Below are positions 17,439-27,467 of a stretch of 64,000 nt of DNA, piece after piece. Within the stretch, counting starts at the first letter, position 1. Each line of letters begins with the position of its first letter. The notes below the pieces were generated by a model. That model was not told the origin of the DNA, made no database searches, and saw only the letters and a program-made list of their open reading frames with translations. A program made the translations under genes and the position numbers. The DNA comes from Neobacillus notoginsengisoli (GTDB lineage: Bacteria; Bacillota; Bacilli; Bacillales; Cytobacillaceae), in NCBI RefSeq assembly GCF_003515685.1, contig NZ_QWEG01000001.1, positions 1 through 64,000 of the forward strand. The letters run 5' to 3'.

Positions 17439-17622
17439 ACAATAATGAATATTGAATGAGATTGTTGCCCGCCATGTTTTGGGAAGGCGGGTTTTAGGGA
17501 ATAGATCAAATTACTGCGTCCGCCACGGACTCGGGATTTTCCGGTAATTCGTTCAGCTTCTTTACTTAATACCCAAAGGAAACCAAGCACTTGCTTTTTG
17601 ATTAACTACAGAGGTGAAAGCA

Positions 17623-18135
17623 TTGTCATCTATTATTCTTACTATTATAGGCATCAACATTTTATATGTTTCCTTGTTTACGCTTCGGGTCATGATTGTG
17701 ATGAAAGGCTATCGGGTATTAGCTTCAGTCCTGTCAATGGGCGAGGTTTTTGTATACTTGATGGGCTTGACGATTGTCCTTGATAATCTGGACAAGCCGC
17801 TCAATATTGCCGCCTATTGCTTTGGCTGGGGCCTTGGCGTTTACATAGGCAGCAGAATTGAGGCTTATCTGGCACTCGGGTATGTGGTCGTAGAAGTGAT
17901 TGTTGATTCCCTCGACACCACTTTACCCGTGCAGATCAGAGAACAAGGCTTCGGGGTGACTTCGTGGCTGGCTGACGGGAAGGATGGCAAAAGGCTTGTG
18001 ATGAAGATTCTCGCAAGGCGGAACCGTGAGCCTAAACTGCGGAAATTCATTACATCAATCTACCCGAAAGCGTTCATGATTTCTTATGAGCCTACGCGCT
18101 TTAATGGAGGCTTCCTGCTTAAGAGGCTTGGTTGA
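17623..18135 (+). CDS. DUF2179 / UPF0316 membrane protein (YebE-like)
   Basis: About 170 aa. Three N-terminal membrane helices (about 3-25, 36-58 and 64-85) precede a soluble DUF2179 domain (about 100-165, EQGFGVTSWLADGKDGKRLVMKILARR). The arrangement matches the UPF0316 family of the B. subtilis YebE type. DUF2179 domains occur at the C-termini of several Bacillus membrane proteins, and some bind cyclic dinucleotides in related proteins, but no activity can be claimed here. TTG 17623 follows AGAGGTGA at proper spacing; GTG 17614 lies inside that site. Confidence 0.82.
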   Translation: MSSIILTIIGINILYVSLFTLRVMIVMKGYRVLASVLSMGEVFVYLMGLTIVLDNLDKPLNIAAYCFGWGLGVYIGSRIEAYLALGYVVVEVIVDSLDTTLPVQIREQGFGVTSWLADGKDGKRLVMKILARRNREPKLRKFITSIYPKAFMISYEPTRFNGGFLLKRLG

Positions 18136-18151
18136 TTAAATAGTAGAGAGC

Positions 18152-18185
18152 AGAGAGCGCAAACGTCGTTTTGCGCTCTTTTTGT
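18152..18185 (+). terminator. Terminator after DUF2179 gene
   Basis: AGAGCGCAAA and TTTGCGCTCT arms with a short loop are followed by TTTTT. Confidence 0.9.
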
Positions 18186-18294
18186 TGTTCTGCCACTCCG
18201 ATGGAAACTATTTTTGCAAGGATTGTTCTAGAAAAATCCGAAATCTCATACAAGTTTAAATAAGGATGATTCCATCAGGACAGGGGGCACCACT

Positions 18295-19164
18295 ATGATT
18301 TACCGTTTGCTGGCTTTAAATATAGACGGCACACTTCTTGACAGCGCCGGAAAGCTCCATAAAACAACTAGAGAAGCAATCAGCTACGTCCGGCAGAAAG
18401 GGGTAATTGTCACCCTCGTGACATCCCGCAACTTCGCCTCTGCAAAAAAAGTCGCCCGCGTCTTAAAACTGAATGAGCTTTTCGTCTCCCATCACGGGGC
18501 TTATATATCCACGCCTGCTGGCAATGCCGAGTTTATTAAACGAATCAACGAGGACGTCACTTACGAAATTGTCAGGTTCCTTGAAGGACTGCAGTGCCAG
18601 ATTCGCCTAGTCCACGAAAAATTTTCGCTCGCGAATAAACTGCACCTCAATAACAATCTCCTGGCAAAAGCAATCTTTACCTCAGGGGATCCATTGACCT
18701 ATTCGCATCAATTTACAGCTGACCTGAGCGACTCACTTGTTGATACACCGGTTGCGCCGCCTAAAATTGAGGCGTATTTTGAAACAGAGCAGGAATTACA
18801 AGATGCAAAACAGGCAATCAAGACAACGTTTAGCGAAGTGGAAACAGTAGACAATACGGGGCTCAAGTTGGACATTGTGCCGGCGGGCGTGTCTAAATTG
18901 TCGGGCCTCCTCTATATTTGTGACCGGCTTGGAGTCAGCCCGAAGGAAGTGGTGGCGATTGGTGACGGGCTGGATGATATTCCGTTCATCGAGGCAGCCG
19001 GGCTCGGGGTCGCGATGGGAAATGCCTCATATGAAGTGAAAAGGGCCGCCGACTGGGTCACACGTTCGGAAAATGAACACGGCGTTGCCTATATGGTGAA
19101 GGAGCACTTTAGGAGGCAGCACCCAATTGCCTTTTTGAAAAAAATGAACATCATTAAGAAGTAA
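18295..19164 (+). CDS. yhaX: HAD-superfamily protein YhaX (Cof type), nucleophile missing
   Basis: 289 aa with the Cof/IIB HAD layout. Motif I reads LLALNIDGTLLD, so the usual nucleophilic Asp of D-x-D is Asn9 while the acid/base Asp11 remains. The cap domain spans about 85-190, and the C-terminal metal motif GDGLDDIPFIEAAGLGVAMGNA is intact. Family members are phosphatases acting on small phosphorylated metabolites. Loss of the nucleophile predicts little or no phosphatase activity, so it may bind a ligand or act structurally. yhaX occupies this place next to hemZ in B. subtilis. A GGGGGCACC sequence precedes the ATG. Confidence 0.9.
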   Translation: MIYRLLALNIDGTLLDSAGKLHKTTREAISYVRQKGVIVTLVTSRNFASAKKVARVLKLNELFVSHHGAYISTPAGNAEFIKRINEDVTYEIVRFLEGLQCQIRLVHEKFSLANKLHLNNNLLAKAIFTSGDPLTYSHQFTADLSDSLVDTPVAPPKIEAYFETEQELQDAKQAIKTTFSEVETVDNTGLKLDIVPAGVSKLSGLLYICDRLGVSPKEVVAIGDGLDDIPFIEAAGLGVAMGNASYEVKRAADWVTRSENEHGVAYMVKEHFRRQHPIAFLKKMNIIKK

Positions 19165-19170
19165 TCAGGA

Positions 19171-19206
19171 GCGGCAGGGGCGGAAGATATCGCTTTTGCC
19201 GCTTTA
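19171..19206 (+). terminator. yhaX terminator
   Basis: AGCGGCA-GGG-GCG pairs with CGC-TTT-TGCCGCT, followed by TTATTAT. It lies 7 nt after yhaX. Confidence 0.75.
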
Positions 19207-19324
19207 TTATATCCGGTTGATCATGGGGGTCGAAAAACTTTGGTTGCCATATTTTCCACCATATTGACCTTGCATATCCGATTCTGTACACTTAAGGAAG
19301 CAAAAATTGTAAAGGTGGATGAAC

Positions 19325-20842
19325 GTGCGAATATCAATTACCGGCTTGTCGGACGAACAGTTCAAGCGGCCGCTGCAGCTGATCGCAAACCTGTTTTTTG
19401 AGGAATCTGAGGTCCATTTAAATAGAATAGAAGAAGATGACTTCTCCGTAACATTCACCCTTGAACAAAATGTGGCGGAAATCAACGTTTCCGGCATTTT
19501 GGAAAACGACGGAAGACAATTGAATGCGGTACACCAGGCAACTGTTGACACGTCACTTCCCGAAAAGGAACAGTTCAAAGCCGTGAAAAATGCTGTTTCC
19601 CATGTATACTTGAAACTGCTTCAGGAACTGACGGGCATCAAGCAAAAATGGGGCATATTGACCGGAGTACGGCCGACAAAGCTGCTGCACAGAAAGCTTA
19701 GGGCCGGTGTTAAACCGGAAATTGCCCATAAGGAACTGGCTGAAGAGTATTTAATCACCCCGGAAAAGGCACAGCTGATGCAGCAGATTATTGACCGCCA
19801 GCTCGCGGCTGTTCCGGATTTATACGAATTGAAAAAAGAAGTGAGCATTTATATCGGCATTCCTTTTTGCCCGACAAAATGTGCGTATTGCACGTTCCCG
19901 GCCTATGCGATCAACGGCCGGCAGGGTTCGGTCAATTCCTTCCTTGGCGGCCTGCACCATGAGATGAGGACAATCGGCCAATGGCTGAAGGAAAGGGGCA
20001 TCAAGATTACGACAGTTTATTATGGAGGTGGGACTCCGACGAGCATTACCGCCGAAGAGATGGACATGTTGTATGAAGAAATGTACACGTCTTTTCCGGA
20101 CGCTAATCAAATCAGGGAGATTACGGTTGAAGCGGGGCGCCCGGATACAATCACAGCAGAGAAGCTGGAAGTATTGAAAAAATGGAACATTCATAGAATC
20201 AGTGTCAACCCACAGTCGTATATCCAGGAAACGCTAAAGGCGATTGGGCGCCATCATACTGTTCAGGAAACGATCGACAAGTTCAAACTTTCAAGAGAAA
20301 TGGGCATGGACAATATTAACATGGACTTGATTATTGGACTTCCGGGGGAAGGGACGAAAGAATTCACCCATACGTTGAACGAGACCGAAAAGCTGATGCC
20401 GGAATCGCTCACAGTCCATACGCTATCCTTTAAGCGGGCGTCTGAAATGACCAAAAACCGTGACAGGTACAAGGTGGCGGACCGGAATGAAGTGGAAAAG
20501 ATGATGGAGCTGGCTGAAAATTGGACACGTCAGCATGGCTATGAACCGTATTACTTATACCGGCAAAAGAATATCCTCGGGAATCTGGAAAATGTCGGCT
20601 ACTCGATTCCTGGCCAGGAAAGTATCTACAACATCATCATTATGGAAGAAATGCAGACGATTATCGGGCTGGGTTGCGGGGCGGCAAGCAAATTCGTCGA
20701 TCCGGCAAAAGAAGCCATCACCCACTTTGCCAACCCGAAGGATCCAAAATCGTATAACGACAGCTTTGCGCACTATACAAATGAAAAAATAAAAATCCTT
20801 GAGCAACTGTTCGAGAATAAAAACGAACCCGCATCGCTCTGA
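19325..20842 (+). CDS. hemZ: HemZ, radical SAM protein (coproporphyrinogen dehydrogenase-like)
   Basis: About 505 aa. The radical SAM cluster motif CPTKCAYC has its cysteines at about 182, 186 and 189. The GGGTPTS and VEAGRPDTI segments of the HemN-like fold follow. It is annotated as oxygen-independent coproporphyrinogen III dehydrogenase in B. subtilis, but the extended N-terminus (about 170 aa with WGILTGVRPTKL) differs from true HemN and the activity of HemZ is less certain. GTG 19325 is preferred because AAAGGTGG sits 7 nt upstream; ATG 19319 abuts that site. Confidence 0.9.
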   Translation: MRISITGLSDEQFKRPLQLIANLFFEESEVHLNRIEEDDFSVTFTLEQNVAEINVSGILENDGRQLNAVHQATVDTSLPEKEQFKAVKNAVSHVYLKLLQELTGIKQKWGILTGVRPTKLLHRKLRAGVKPEIAHKELAEEYLITPEKAQLMQQIIDRQLAAVPDLYELKKEVSIYIGIPFCPTKCAYCTFPAYAINGRQGSVNSFLGGLHHEMRTIGQWLKERGIKITTVYYGGGTPTSITAEEMDMLYEEMYTSFPDANQIREITVEAGRPDTITAEKLEVLKKWNIHRISVNPQSYIQETLKAIGRHHTVQETIDKFKLSREMGMDNINMDLIIGLPGEGTKEFTHTLNETEKLMPESLTVHTLSFKRASEMTKNRDRYKVADRNEVEKMMELAENWTRQHGYEPYYLYRQKNILGNLENVGYSIPGQESIYNIIIMEEMQTIIGLGCGAASKFVDPAKEAITHFANPKDPKSYNDSFAHYTNEKIKILEQLFENKNEPASL

Positions 20843-20855
20843 TGCGGGTTTTATT
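20824..20855 (+). terminator. hemZ terminator
   Basis: AACCCGCATC and GATGCGGGTT arms around GCTCT, then TTATTT. It overlaps the hemZ stop codon. Confidence 0.9.
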
Positions 20856-20985
20856 TATGCTTTCCTTTAATCCGAACTGTCAAAGGAATAATTTAAAATA
20901 TTTTGACTACTTTGTTAAAAATGTTACTTCCTGGATGAACAAGCTCTATAATAAAAGGGAGGGAAGCAAAGAGGAGGCGTTGAAA

Positions 20986-21777
20986 TTGGCATTCAATTTT
21001 GTCACCGATAACGTTGATGTTTCAGTCAATGGCCGTGTTGCGACAGTTAAAATGAACAGGCCCGAAGCACTAAACGCATTGAATAAGGAAATGATCAAGG
21101 GCCTAATCAGCAGCCTGAAGGAAATCAGCGAGTCGGATGGGATCGACATCCTTGTGCTGACAGGAACAGAAAAGGCATTTTCAGCGGGCGGCGATATTAA
21201 AGCCATGCTCGTACTTGGCGATGATGAACAGGAGTTTTATTCCATCATGGACTGCATAAACGAGCTTGTCATTACCCTTTACAATTTTCCGGCCATTACG
21301 ATTAGCGCTGTTTCTGGACCCGCATCTGGCTTAGGTTTCAGCCTTGCTCTGGCAACGGATTATATTTTAGCAAGAGAAGATGCCAAGCTTGCAATGAACT
21401 TTATTGGCATCGGACTGATTCCGGACGGGGGCGCGCATTTTTTCCTGGCAAAAATGATTGGCGAATCGATGGCGAAGCAGCTTGTTTGGGAAGGAAAGAC
21501 ACTGAATGCGCACGAAGCGTATACACAGGGGCTTATCCATGAGGTGGCTTCCGATTTGGACACAGCCTTGACGGAGAAGATACATTCTTATCTCAAAAAA
21601 CCTGTTCAGGCAATGATCAAAACAAAATTGATTCTTGCCGAACTCAATCGTCCCAAGCTGTTGAAAGTATTGGAACTAGAAAAGTATGCCCAGCGCAAAA
21701 TGTCGGAAACGAAAGACCATAGAGAAGGAATCAAGGCCTTTGTCGAGAAACGGGCGCCCAAATTTACGGGCAGGTAA
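20986..21777 (+). CDS. yhaR: Enoyl-CoA hydratase/isomerase family protein YhaR
   Basis: About 263 aa of the crotonase superfamily. The oxyanion-hole motif AFSAGGDIKAM is near residues 62-72, the second loop VSGPASGLGFSLALATDY is near 105-122, and the MNFIGIGLIPDGGAHFFLAK segment carries the expected position of the catalytic acidic residue. It probably hydrates or isomerises an enoyl-CoA; the exact substrate is unknown. TTG 20986 is chosen since GAGGAGG ends 8 nt upstream. The open frame back to 20842 overlaps the hemZ terminator and is not family-like. Confidence 0.88.
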   Translation: MAFNFVTDNVDVSVNGRVATVKMNRPEALNALNKEMIKGLISSLKEISESDGIDILVLTGTEKAFSAGGDIKAMLVLGDDEQEFYSIMDCINELVITLYNFPAITISAVSGPASGLGFSLALATDYILAREDAKLAMNFIGIGLIPDGGAHFFLAKMIGESMAKQLVWEGKTLNAHEAYTQGLIHEVASDLDTALTEKIHSYLKKPVQAMIKTKLILAELNRPKLLKVLELEKYAQRKMSETKDHREGIKAFVEKRAPKFTGR

Positions 21778-21787
21778 GAATCGCGGC

Positions 21788-21822
21788 AAAAAAAGAAGCC
21801 GGAGAAATTTCGGCTTCTTTCA
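21788..21822. terminator. Terminator between yhaR and yhzD
   Basis: AAAGAAGCCG and CGGCTTCTTT arms around a short AT-rich loop, with A/T-rich flanks. It probably serves yhaR and perhaps the convergent yhzD. Confidence 0.8.
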
Positions 21823-21860
21823 GACCGGCACGGTCCGGTGGTTTTCAACGATCTCACTGA

Positions 21861-22046
21861 TTATGAATGAAAGAGGAGCAGTTTTCCGTCAGGAGAAGTG
21901 CAGCGGTGGGCCTTTTCCAGGAGCCCTTTTTCCTCCAGAACCTTCCTCCCTATTTCCTGAGCGGCATCGTCATTTTCCGCCTGGAACGATTCATCCAAAA
22001 GCTTATTCCCATCCTGTTCAAATGCAGTCAACTTATAGGTTTTCAA
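21861..22046 (-). CDS. yhzD: YhzD-like protein
   Basis: 61 aa: MKTYKLTAFEQDGNKLLDES at the start and HRCTSPDGKLLLFHS at the end, matching remembered YhzD family features. The function is unknown. TTG at 22046 is preferred because AAAGGGGG lies 6 nt upstream; the in-frame ATG nine bases earlier directly abuts that site. It is convergent with yhaR and divergent from yhaO. Confidence 0.8.
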   Translation of the reverse strand: MKTYKLTAFEQDGNKLLDESFQAENDDAAQEIGRKVLEEKGLLEKAHRCTSPDGKLLLFHS

Positions 22047-22236
22047 GTCCATCCCCCTTTTAATTTCCACTTTACCTACATTTTTACATAGGAAAAATAA
22101 ATCCGCAAATTCAAATTCTTCAACACAAAGAAATCAGAACGTGCATTCGCTTTTTTAGGGTGATACAATAAAGGAAACGAATGCGAAACAACATTGAAAA
22201 TTAGCCAGGCTTTCTTGCCTGAAAGGAGGTCATTAA

Positions 22237-23454
22237 ATGAAAAAAGTAACCTTTATCCATGCGGCAGATCTTCATCTGGACAGCCCCATGGCCGGGTTGA
22301 AAAACCTTCCAGAACCTATTTTTGCACGGCTCAAAGAAAGCACGTTTAGTTCCCTGAGAAAAATTGTCGATGCGGCAATCAGCAATGAAGTTGACTTTGT
22401 CATTTTAGCAGGAGATTTATACGACGGTGAAGATCGGAGCTTGAAGGCCCAATCACGCTTCCGGGCCGAAATGGAAAGGCTTCTTGGAAAAGGGATCCCT
22501 GTTTTTGCAATTCATGGCAACCATGATCATTTGGGAGGCTCATGGGTGAAAATGCAAATGCCGGAAAACGTCCATATTTTTGGCAGCAAAACAGAAAGTG
22601 TTTTGTTAGAAACCGAATCAGGTGCAGCTGTGAATCTCTATGGTTTCAGTTATCCAACGAGGCATGTAACGGAACGGAAAATCCATACATATGAAAAAGC
22701 AGCCGGCGGCGATTTCCACATCGGCATCCTCCACGGCAGTGATGGCTCAACTACCGAGCATGGCAGCTATTGTCCGTTCGCGGTAGGGGAGCTGCTTGAA
22801 AAACAATTCGATTATTGGGCTTTGGGGCATATCCATAAACGGGCATTGCTGGCTGAAAACCCGCCAATAGTCTATCCGGGGAATATCCAAGGGAGAAACC
22901 GGAAGGAAACAGGTGAAAAAGGCTGTTATTTGGTAAGTCTCGATGAGGCGGGGGCAAACCTTGAATTCATGGAAACAAATGATATTGTTTGGCATGAAGC
23001 TGACATTAGTGCAAGGGGAATCACTGATTTCGATGGAATATACCGTTTGCTTTTGAAAGAAAAGGAGAAGTTTCGCAGAGTAGGAAAGGGAGTATTACTC
23101 TCAGTCATTTTACGGGACATTGGCCTGGCCGGCCAGGATGAACTGGACAGCCTTCATAGCAACCTTCTGGAGCTTCTTCAGGACGGAGAAGAAGATGAAA
23201 GTTCCTTTGTTTGGACAACCAAGGTTCAGGTGCTCGAGGAAGATTCGTGGGAGAGGGGCGATCTTGCCGGGGAAGCGGATTTTTACAATGAACTTTTTCA
23301 GGTGGCCGATGGTTTCGGCCCTGCGTCCGAGGTGTTGGAACCTCTCTATGGCCGTCTTCCGGCAAGAAAGCATGTAAGCACCCTGGGCAAGGAAGAGGAA
23401 GCTCTTTTGCTCGAAGAAGCAGAACGGTTGCTTATCAGGCTTTTACGGAATTAA
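22237..23454 (+). CDS. yhaO: YhaO, SbcD/Mre11-like metallophosphoesterase
   Basis: 405 aa. Calcineurin-like metal motifs: ADLHLDSP (Asp11, His13), AGDLYDGEDR near 58-67, HGNHDH near 96-101, a HGSDG segment near 166-170 and ALGHIHKRA near 189-197. It is expected to be a manganese-dependent nuclease working with the ATPase YhaN, analogous to SbcD-SbcC or Mre11-Rad50. AAAGGAGGTC lies 7 nt before the ATG. yhaN follows after 27 bp, so they form one operon, then yhaM. Confidence 0.92.
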   Translation: MKKVTFIHAADLHLDSPMAGLKNLPEPIFARLKESTFSSLRKIVDAAISNEVDFVILAGDLYDGEDRSLKAQSRFRAEMERLLGKGIPVFAIHGNHDHLGGSWVKMQMPENVHIFGSKTESVLLETESGAAVNLYGFSYPTRHVTERKIHTYEKAAGGDFHIGILHGSDGSTTEHGSYCPFAVGELLEKQFDYWALGHIHKRALLAENPPIVYPGNIQGRNRKETGEKGCYLVSLDEAGANLEFMETNDIVWHEADISARGITDFDGIYRLLLKEKEKFRRVGKGVLLSVILRDIGLAGQDELDSLHSNLLELLQDGEEDESSFVWTTKVQVLEEDSWERGDLAGEADFYNELFQVADGFGPASEVLEPLYGRLPARKHVSTLGKEEEALLLEEAERLLIRLLRN

Positions 23455-23481
23455 AAGACAGGACAGGAAGGAGGATATTTT

Positions 23482-26469
23482 ATGAAGATTGAAGAGCTGC
23501 ATATATACGGATTTGGGCGCCTTGAAAACTTAGTCATGACCACGATTGAAGATTTTCAAGTGTTTTACGGTGAAAATGAAGCCGGTAAATCAACCATCAT
23601 GGCTTTTATCCATGCGATTCTGTTTGGGTTTCCGACGAAACAACAGCAGGAACTCCGATATGAGCCAAAAGGAGGCGGCAGGTACGGGGGGAAAATAAGT
23701 GTTCGGCATCCGGAGCATGGTTTTGCTATTATTGAAAGAATTAAAGGTAAAGCTGCTGGTGATGTAACTGTTTCACTGGAAGACGGAACAACAGGCGGTG
23801 AAGATCTGCTTAAGCGTTTCCTTGGGAATTTTGACAGGAGTATGTTCCAGGCGGTGTTTTCTTTCAACCTGCATGGATTGCAAAATATCCATCATATGAA
23901 GAATGACGATTTAGGCCGGTTTCTCTTCTCTTCAGGAACGCTTGGGACAGACAGGCTGGCCAGGGCGGAAACCGAGCTGCAAAAGGATCTTGATGCCCGT
24001 TACAAGCCTTCCGGAAGAAAACCACTGCTTAACAGCAAGCTCGCCAGCCTTCGCACCCTCGAAGGGGAATTGAAAAAGGCCGCCGAAAAAAATGGCGGAT
24101 ACGAGGCTTTCATTGCCGAAAGGGAGTCGCTTTTGAACAAAATCGATGAACTGAAAAGCGCCATTCCCGAATTGGCGGATAAAGCAGCGCGCTTAAAGGA
24201 ATGGGAGAAAATCGAAGAATTGGCGAGGGAAGAGGCGGCTCTGGAAGCTGAAATTGCTGAATGCAAAGAAATAGATTTCCCTGTCAGGGGCATCGAGCGT
24301 CTCGAATCGTGCAAGCAGATTCTCCGCCCGTTTTCCTCACAGATTGAAAGTCTAGTAGGGAGGCGGAAAGCTCTTGCCGAAGAGCTTGATAGCTTCCAAA
24401 TCAATCAAGAACTTCTTGCCCGTGAGCCTGAAGTGAATGCCGCCGCGGATGGGCTTCACGAATATGAACAGGCCGCAAATGAACTGAAACAGCTTGAAGA
24501 CAAAATTCTCTTACTTGACGAAAAAATAGTGGAAGCGCGCACGAAACTCTATCTGCATCTGAGTGAAGACGAAATCCTGGCAATCAATACGGATATTTTT
24601 ACAAAAAGACAGGCTGAAACGGCAGCTGACACCCGCAAAAGGATTGATGGACTAAAGCAGCAGCTGGAAACAGCTTTTACGGAAGAAAAAGCAAGCCTTG
24701 AGCAACTAGAATCCGAACTTAAGGAAGCAAAACTCAAGTTGCTTACACAGGATGAAAGGTCCCGTTTGGAAAAAGCGGCCCGGACAGGAAGCGAAGCTGA
24801 AATAAACTTGCGCCTTGAGGATTGCCGGGAGCGGATTGCCATTCTTGAAAAGGCTGCTAAGCAGGAGGCGGATTCCATAAAGACAACGAGGGCAATCGGA
24901 TTCTCAGCAGCAGGTGTTGCGCTAGTTCTTCTTCTATTCGGACTATTGGATCGGGTTTGGCTCATGGCCGGAATTGGGTTTCTCATGGCGCTAGTTTCTG
25001 CAGCCATTGCATTGCGGGGCTTCAAGGCGTCTAAATCTGATGGACAGGACATGGAGCTTGAACGGCACCGTAAAAAGGAGCAGGAGCTCGAAACGGAACT
25101 GTCATCCCTTCAGTCAGGTGGAAGTGCCGGAGCAGCTTTAAAACTTGAGCAGGACAAGCGGGAGAGGATGAAAGTCAACAGCCTTGAGGCGATGCTCGGG
25201 CAGCAGAATCTCCAATATGAAAAAGTCCTTTCCAAATTCGAACGGCTTGAACAAGAAGAGGCTGACTGGCGGAACCATGTGACTGAACTATGCAGTGTGT
25301 TAAGAATTGGCGATTCAATTGGTTCGTATATGCCTGTTGAATCCTTTCAGCTTATTGAGGAATGTAAGAATGCGATTTTAGAAAAGTCACGGCTTGCCGG
25401 CAAAATTCATTCCCTACAGGATACATTGGCTGAGTTTGAAAAAACAATTAGAAGCCTGTCTGAGTTCATTCAAGGCATTCCTGCTAACGATGTTCGGCTT
25501 GCATGCCATTTCGCCAAAACAGCCCTCGAGGAAGAAAAGCGGAAAGTCATCCTTCATCGGGAAAAGAAGGCCGCACTTGAAGAGCTCGATTATGATGTAC
25601 AAAAGCTGGAGAAAGAAAAATCCCTTCATGAAAAGGAATTGAAGGAGCTCTTTGCCCAGGCGGGTGCCGGAAATGAAGAGGAGTATTATCTGCTTGGGGA
25701 AGAGGCCAGGAAGCAGGATCGACTGCGGAACCGGCTGAGTGAAGTGAAGAGGGAGCTGGCATTGTCGCGTTTGAAAGGGGAAGAGAGGGCAAAGCTTCTC
25801 CCTGTCCGCAATGTTGCGGAACTGATCGAAAAAGCAGCCGAACAGCTCAAGGAAACGGAAAACAAGCTGGAAGCTGCCCGAAGCCGGCTTACGGAAGTGC
25901 GCTATGAAATCCAGGTGCTTGAAGAAGGCGGGACCTATTCCGAAATCCTTCACACCTTCAGGCAGGCCCAATCTGATTTCGCAGAGGAAGCGAAGGAATG
26001 GGCTGTCCGGATGCTGGCCCGGGAACTCCTTCAAAGAACAGTGAACCGGTTCAGAGATTACCACCTTCCAAAGCTGCTGGAAAAAGCGGGAGAATATCTG
26101 GAATTTCTAACAGGAGGGAACTATATGAAACTATTCGTTTCTCCGTCGGGCACCGGGTTCCTGATTGAAAGGGCCGACCATATCCGCTTTGAGGCAGAAG
26201 AACTGAGCCAGGCCACGACAGAACAGGTTTATGTCTCTCTAAGACTCGCTTTGGCCGAGACGATTTATGGCAAGTTCTCATTCCCGCTGATCATTGATGA
26301 TAGCTTTGTAAACTTTGACGGAGAACGGGCAAGAAGGATGATTGAACTTCTAAAAAATATGAAAAATCGACAGGTATTGTTCTTTACTTGCCATGAGCAT
26401 CTGCTTGGCCATTTTGAACACGGTCAAATCTATCATTTGGGCAGGAAGCCGGCTAACATTCGTGGATAA
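23482..26469 (+). CDS. yhaN: YhaN (SbcE), Rad50/SMC-like ATPase with membrane hairpin
   Basis: 995 aa. Walker A GENEAGKST is at 30-38. Long coiled coils span about 160-460 and 520-830. The C-terminal lobe has the signature region (EELSQATTEQVYVSLRLALAE) and Walker B LIIDDSFVNFD, followed by TCHEHLL. Unusually for a Rad50-like protein, two hydrophobic helices (about 472-510) sit where the hinge or hook would be, as in B. subtilis YhaN, suggesting membrane tethering. It partners YhaO in DNA-end processing. AAGGAGG lies 7 nt before the ATG. Confidence 0.93.
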   Translation: MKIEELHIYGFGRLENLVMTTIEDFQVFYGENEAGKSTIMAFIHAILFGFPTKQQQELRYEPKGGGRYGGKISVRHPEHGFAIIERIKGKAAGDVTVSLEDGTTGGEDLLKRFLGNFDRSMFQAVFSFNLHGLQNIHHMKNDDLGRFLFSSGTLGTDRLARAETELQKDLDARYKPSGRKPLLNSKLASLRTLEGELKKAAEKNGGYEAFIAERESLLNKIDELKSAIPELADKAARLKEWEKIEELAREEAALEAEIAECKEIDFPVRGIERLESCKQILRPFSSQIESLVGRRKALAEELDSFQINQELLAREPEVNAAADGLHEYEQAANELKQLEDKILLLDEKIVEARTKLYLHLSEDEILAINTDIFTKRQAETAADTRKRIDGLKQQLETAFTEEKASLEQLESELKEAKLKLLTQDERSRLEKAARTGSEAEINLRLEDCRERIAILEKAAKQEADSIKTTRAIGFSAAGVALVLLLFGLLDRVWLMAGIGFLMALVSAAIALRGFKASKSDGQDMELERHRKKEQELETELSSLQSGGSAGAALKLEQDKRERMKVNSLEAMLGQQNLQYEKVLSKFERLEQEEADWRNHVTELCSVLRIGDSIGSYMPVESFQLIEECKNAILEKSRLAGKIHSLQDTLAEFEKTIRSLSEFIQGIPANDVRLACHFAKTALEEEKRKVILHREKKAALEELDYDVQKLEKEKSLHEKELKELFAQAGAGNEEEYYLLGEEARKQDRLRNRLSEVKRELALSRLKGEERAKLLPVRNVAELIEKAAEQLKETENKLEAARSRLTEVRYEIQVLEEGGTYSEILHTFRQAQSDFAEEAKEWAVRMLARELLQRTVNRFRDYHLPKLLEKAGEYLEFLTGGNYMKLFVSPSGTGFLIERADHIRFEAEELSQATTEQVYVSLRLALAETIYGKFSFPLIIDDSFVNFDGERARRMIELLKNMKNRQVLFFTCHEHLLGHFEHGQIYHLGRKPANIRG

Positions 26470-26522
26470 TGGCGCCGTGCTGTATAATATAGTGGTTGTA
26501 ATGGGAAGGAGCGACTTTAAAG

Positions 26523-27467
26523 ATGGCGAAAAAAATACTAGAACACGAGACTGGTGAACAGGTGGAGCAATATTTACTGATCAAAAGCTCGACGAAGGGG
26601 ATTGCCAGTAATGGGAAGCCGTTCCTGACCCTGATCCTTCAGGATAAGAGCGGTGATATTGAAGCGAAGCTCTGGGACGCGGGGGAAGAGGAAGAGAGAA
26701 ATTACTGCGCTCAAGCCATCGTGAAGGTATTGGGTGAAATACAAAATTATCGGGGAAAAAATCAATTGAAGATCCGTCAGATTAGGCCGGCAGCGGCTCA
26801 TGAAGGAGTGAAGCTGGAGGACTTCCTTGAAACGGCTCCTGTAAGCCGTGAGGAGATGGCCAGCAAACTAACCCAATATATTTTTGAAATGAAAAACCCA
26901 AATATACAAAGGATCACCCGGCACCTAATCAAGAAACATCAGCAGGCTTTTATGGAATATCCAGCAGCCACGAAAAATCATCATGAGTTCGTCTCAGGAC
27001 TCGCCTATCATGTTGTCAGCATGCTTGACCTGGCAAAAGCGATTGCGAACCTGTATCCGAGCCTTGACAAGGATTTGCTGTACGCGGGAATCATCCTTCA
27101 TGATATGGGGAAAGTAATCGAGCTATCGGGTCCGATTTCGACGATTTACACTGTTGAGGGGAACCTGCTCGGCCATATTACGATTATGGTGAATGAAATC
27201 GGCAAAGCGGCTGACGAACTTGGGATTGCAGGGGAGGAAGTGCTCATTCTCCAGCATATGGTCCTGTCCCACCACGGCAAGGCAGAGTGGGGGAGCCCGA
27301 AGCCGCCATTAATCAAAGAAGCGGAGATTCTGCACTATATTGATAATCTTGATGCAAAAATGAATATGCTGGATGGAGCGTTGGAGCGTGTAAAGCCTGG
27401 CGAGTTTTCCGAGCGGGTTTTTGCTCTCGATAACCGTTCATTTTATAAGCCGGTTTTTCATAAATAA
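26523..27467 (+). CDS. yhaM: 3'-5' exoribonuclease YhaM
   Basis: 314 aa. An N-terminal OB-fold (about 10-90, with [18 protein letters not shown]) precedes an HD domain: [19 protein letters not shown] near 157-175, [13 protein letters not shown] near 196-208 and [15 protein letters not shown] near 248-262. It degrades RNA, and in vitro single-stranded DNA, from the 3' end. AAGGAG lies before the ATG. It is third in the yhaO-yhaN-yhaM cluster, 53 bp after yhaN, and ends at a strong terminator. Confidence 0.95.
   Translation: MAKKILEHETGEQVEQYLLIKSSTKGIASNGKPFLTLILQDKSGDIEAKLWDAGEEEERNYCAQAIVKVLGEIQNYRGKNQLKIRQIRPAAAHEGVKLEDFLETAPVSREEMASKLTQYIFEMKNPNIQRITRHLIKKHQQAFMEYPAATKNHHEFVSGLAYHVVSMLDLAKAIANLYPSLDKDLLYAGIILHDMGKVIELSGPISTIYTVEGNLLGHITIMVNEIGKAADELGIAGEEVLILQHMVLSHHGKAEWGSPKPPLIKEAEILHYIDNLDAKMNMLDGALERVKPGEFSERVFALDNRSFYKPVFHK

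Noticed and set aside
20842-20985. N-terminal extension of YhaR
   Set aside because: It overlaps the hemZ terminator, and the GAGGAGG site points to TTG 20986.
24549-25052. Long minus-strand ORFs opposite yhaN
   Set aside because: Serine-rich antisense frames arise from codon usage of the coiled-coil gene; no ribosome-binding sites or family features.
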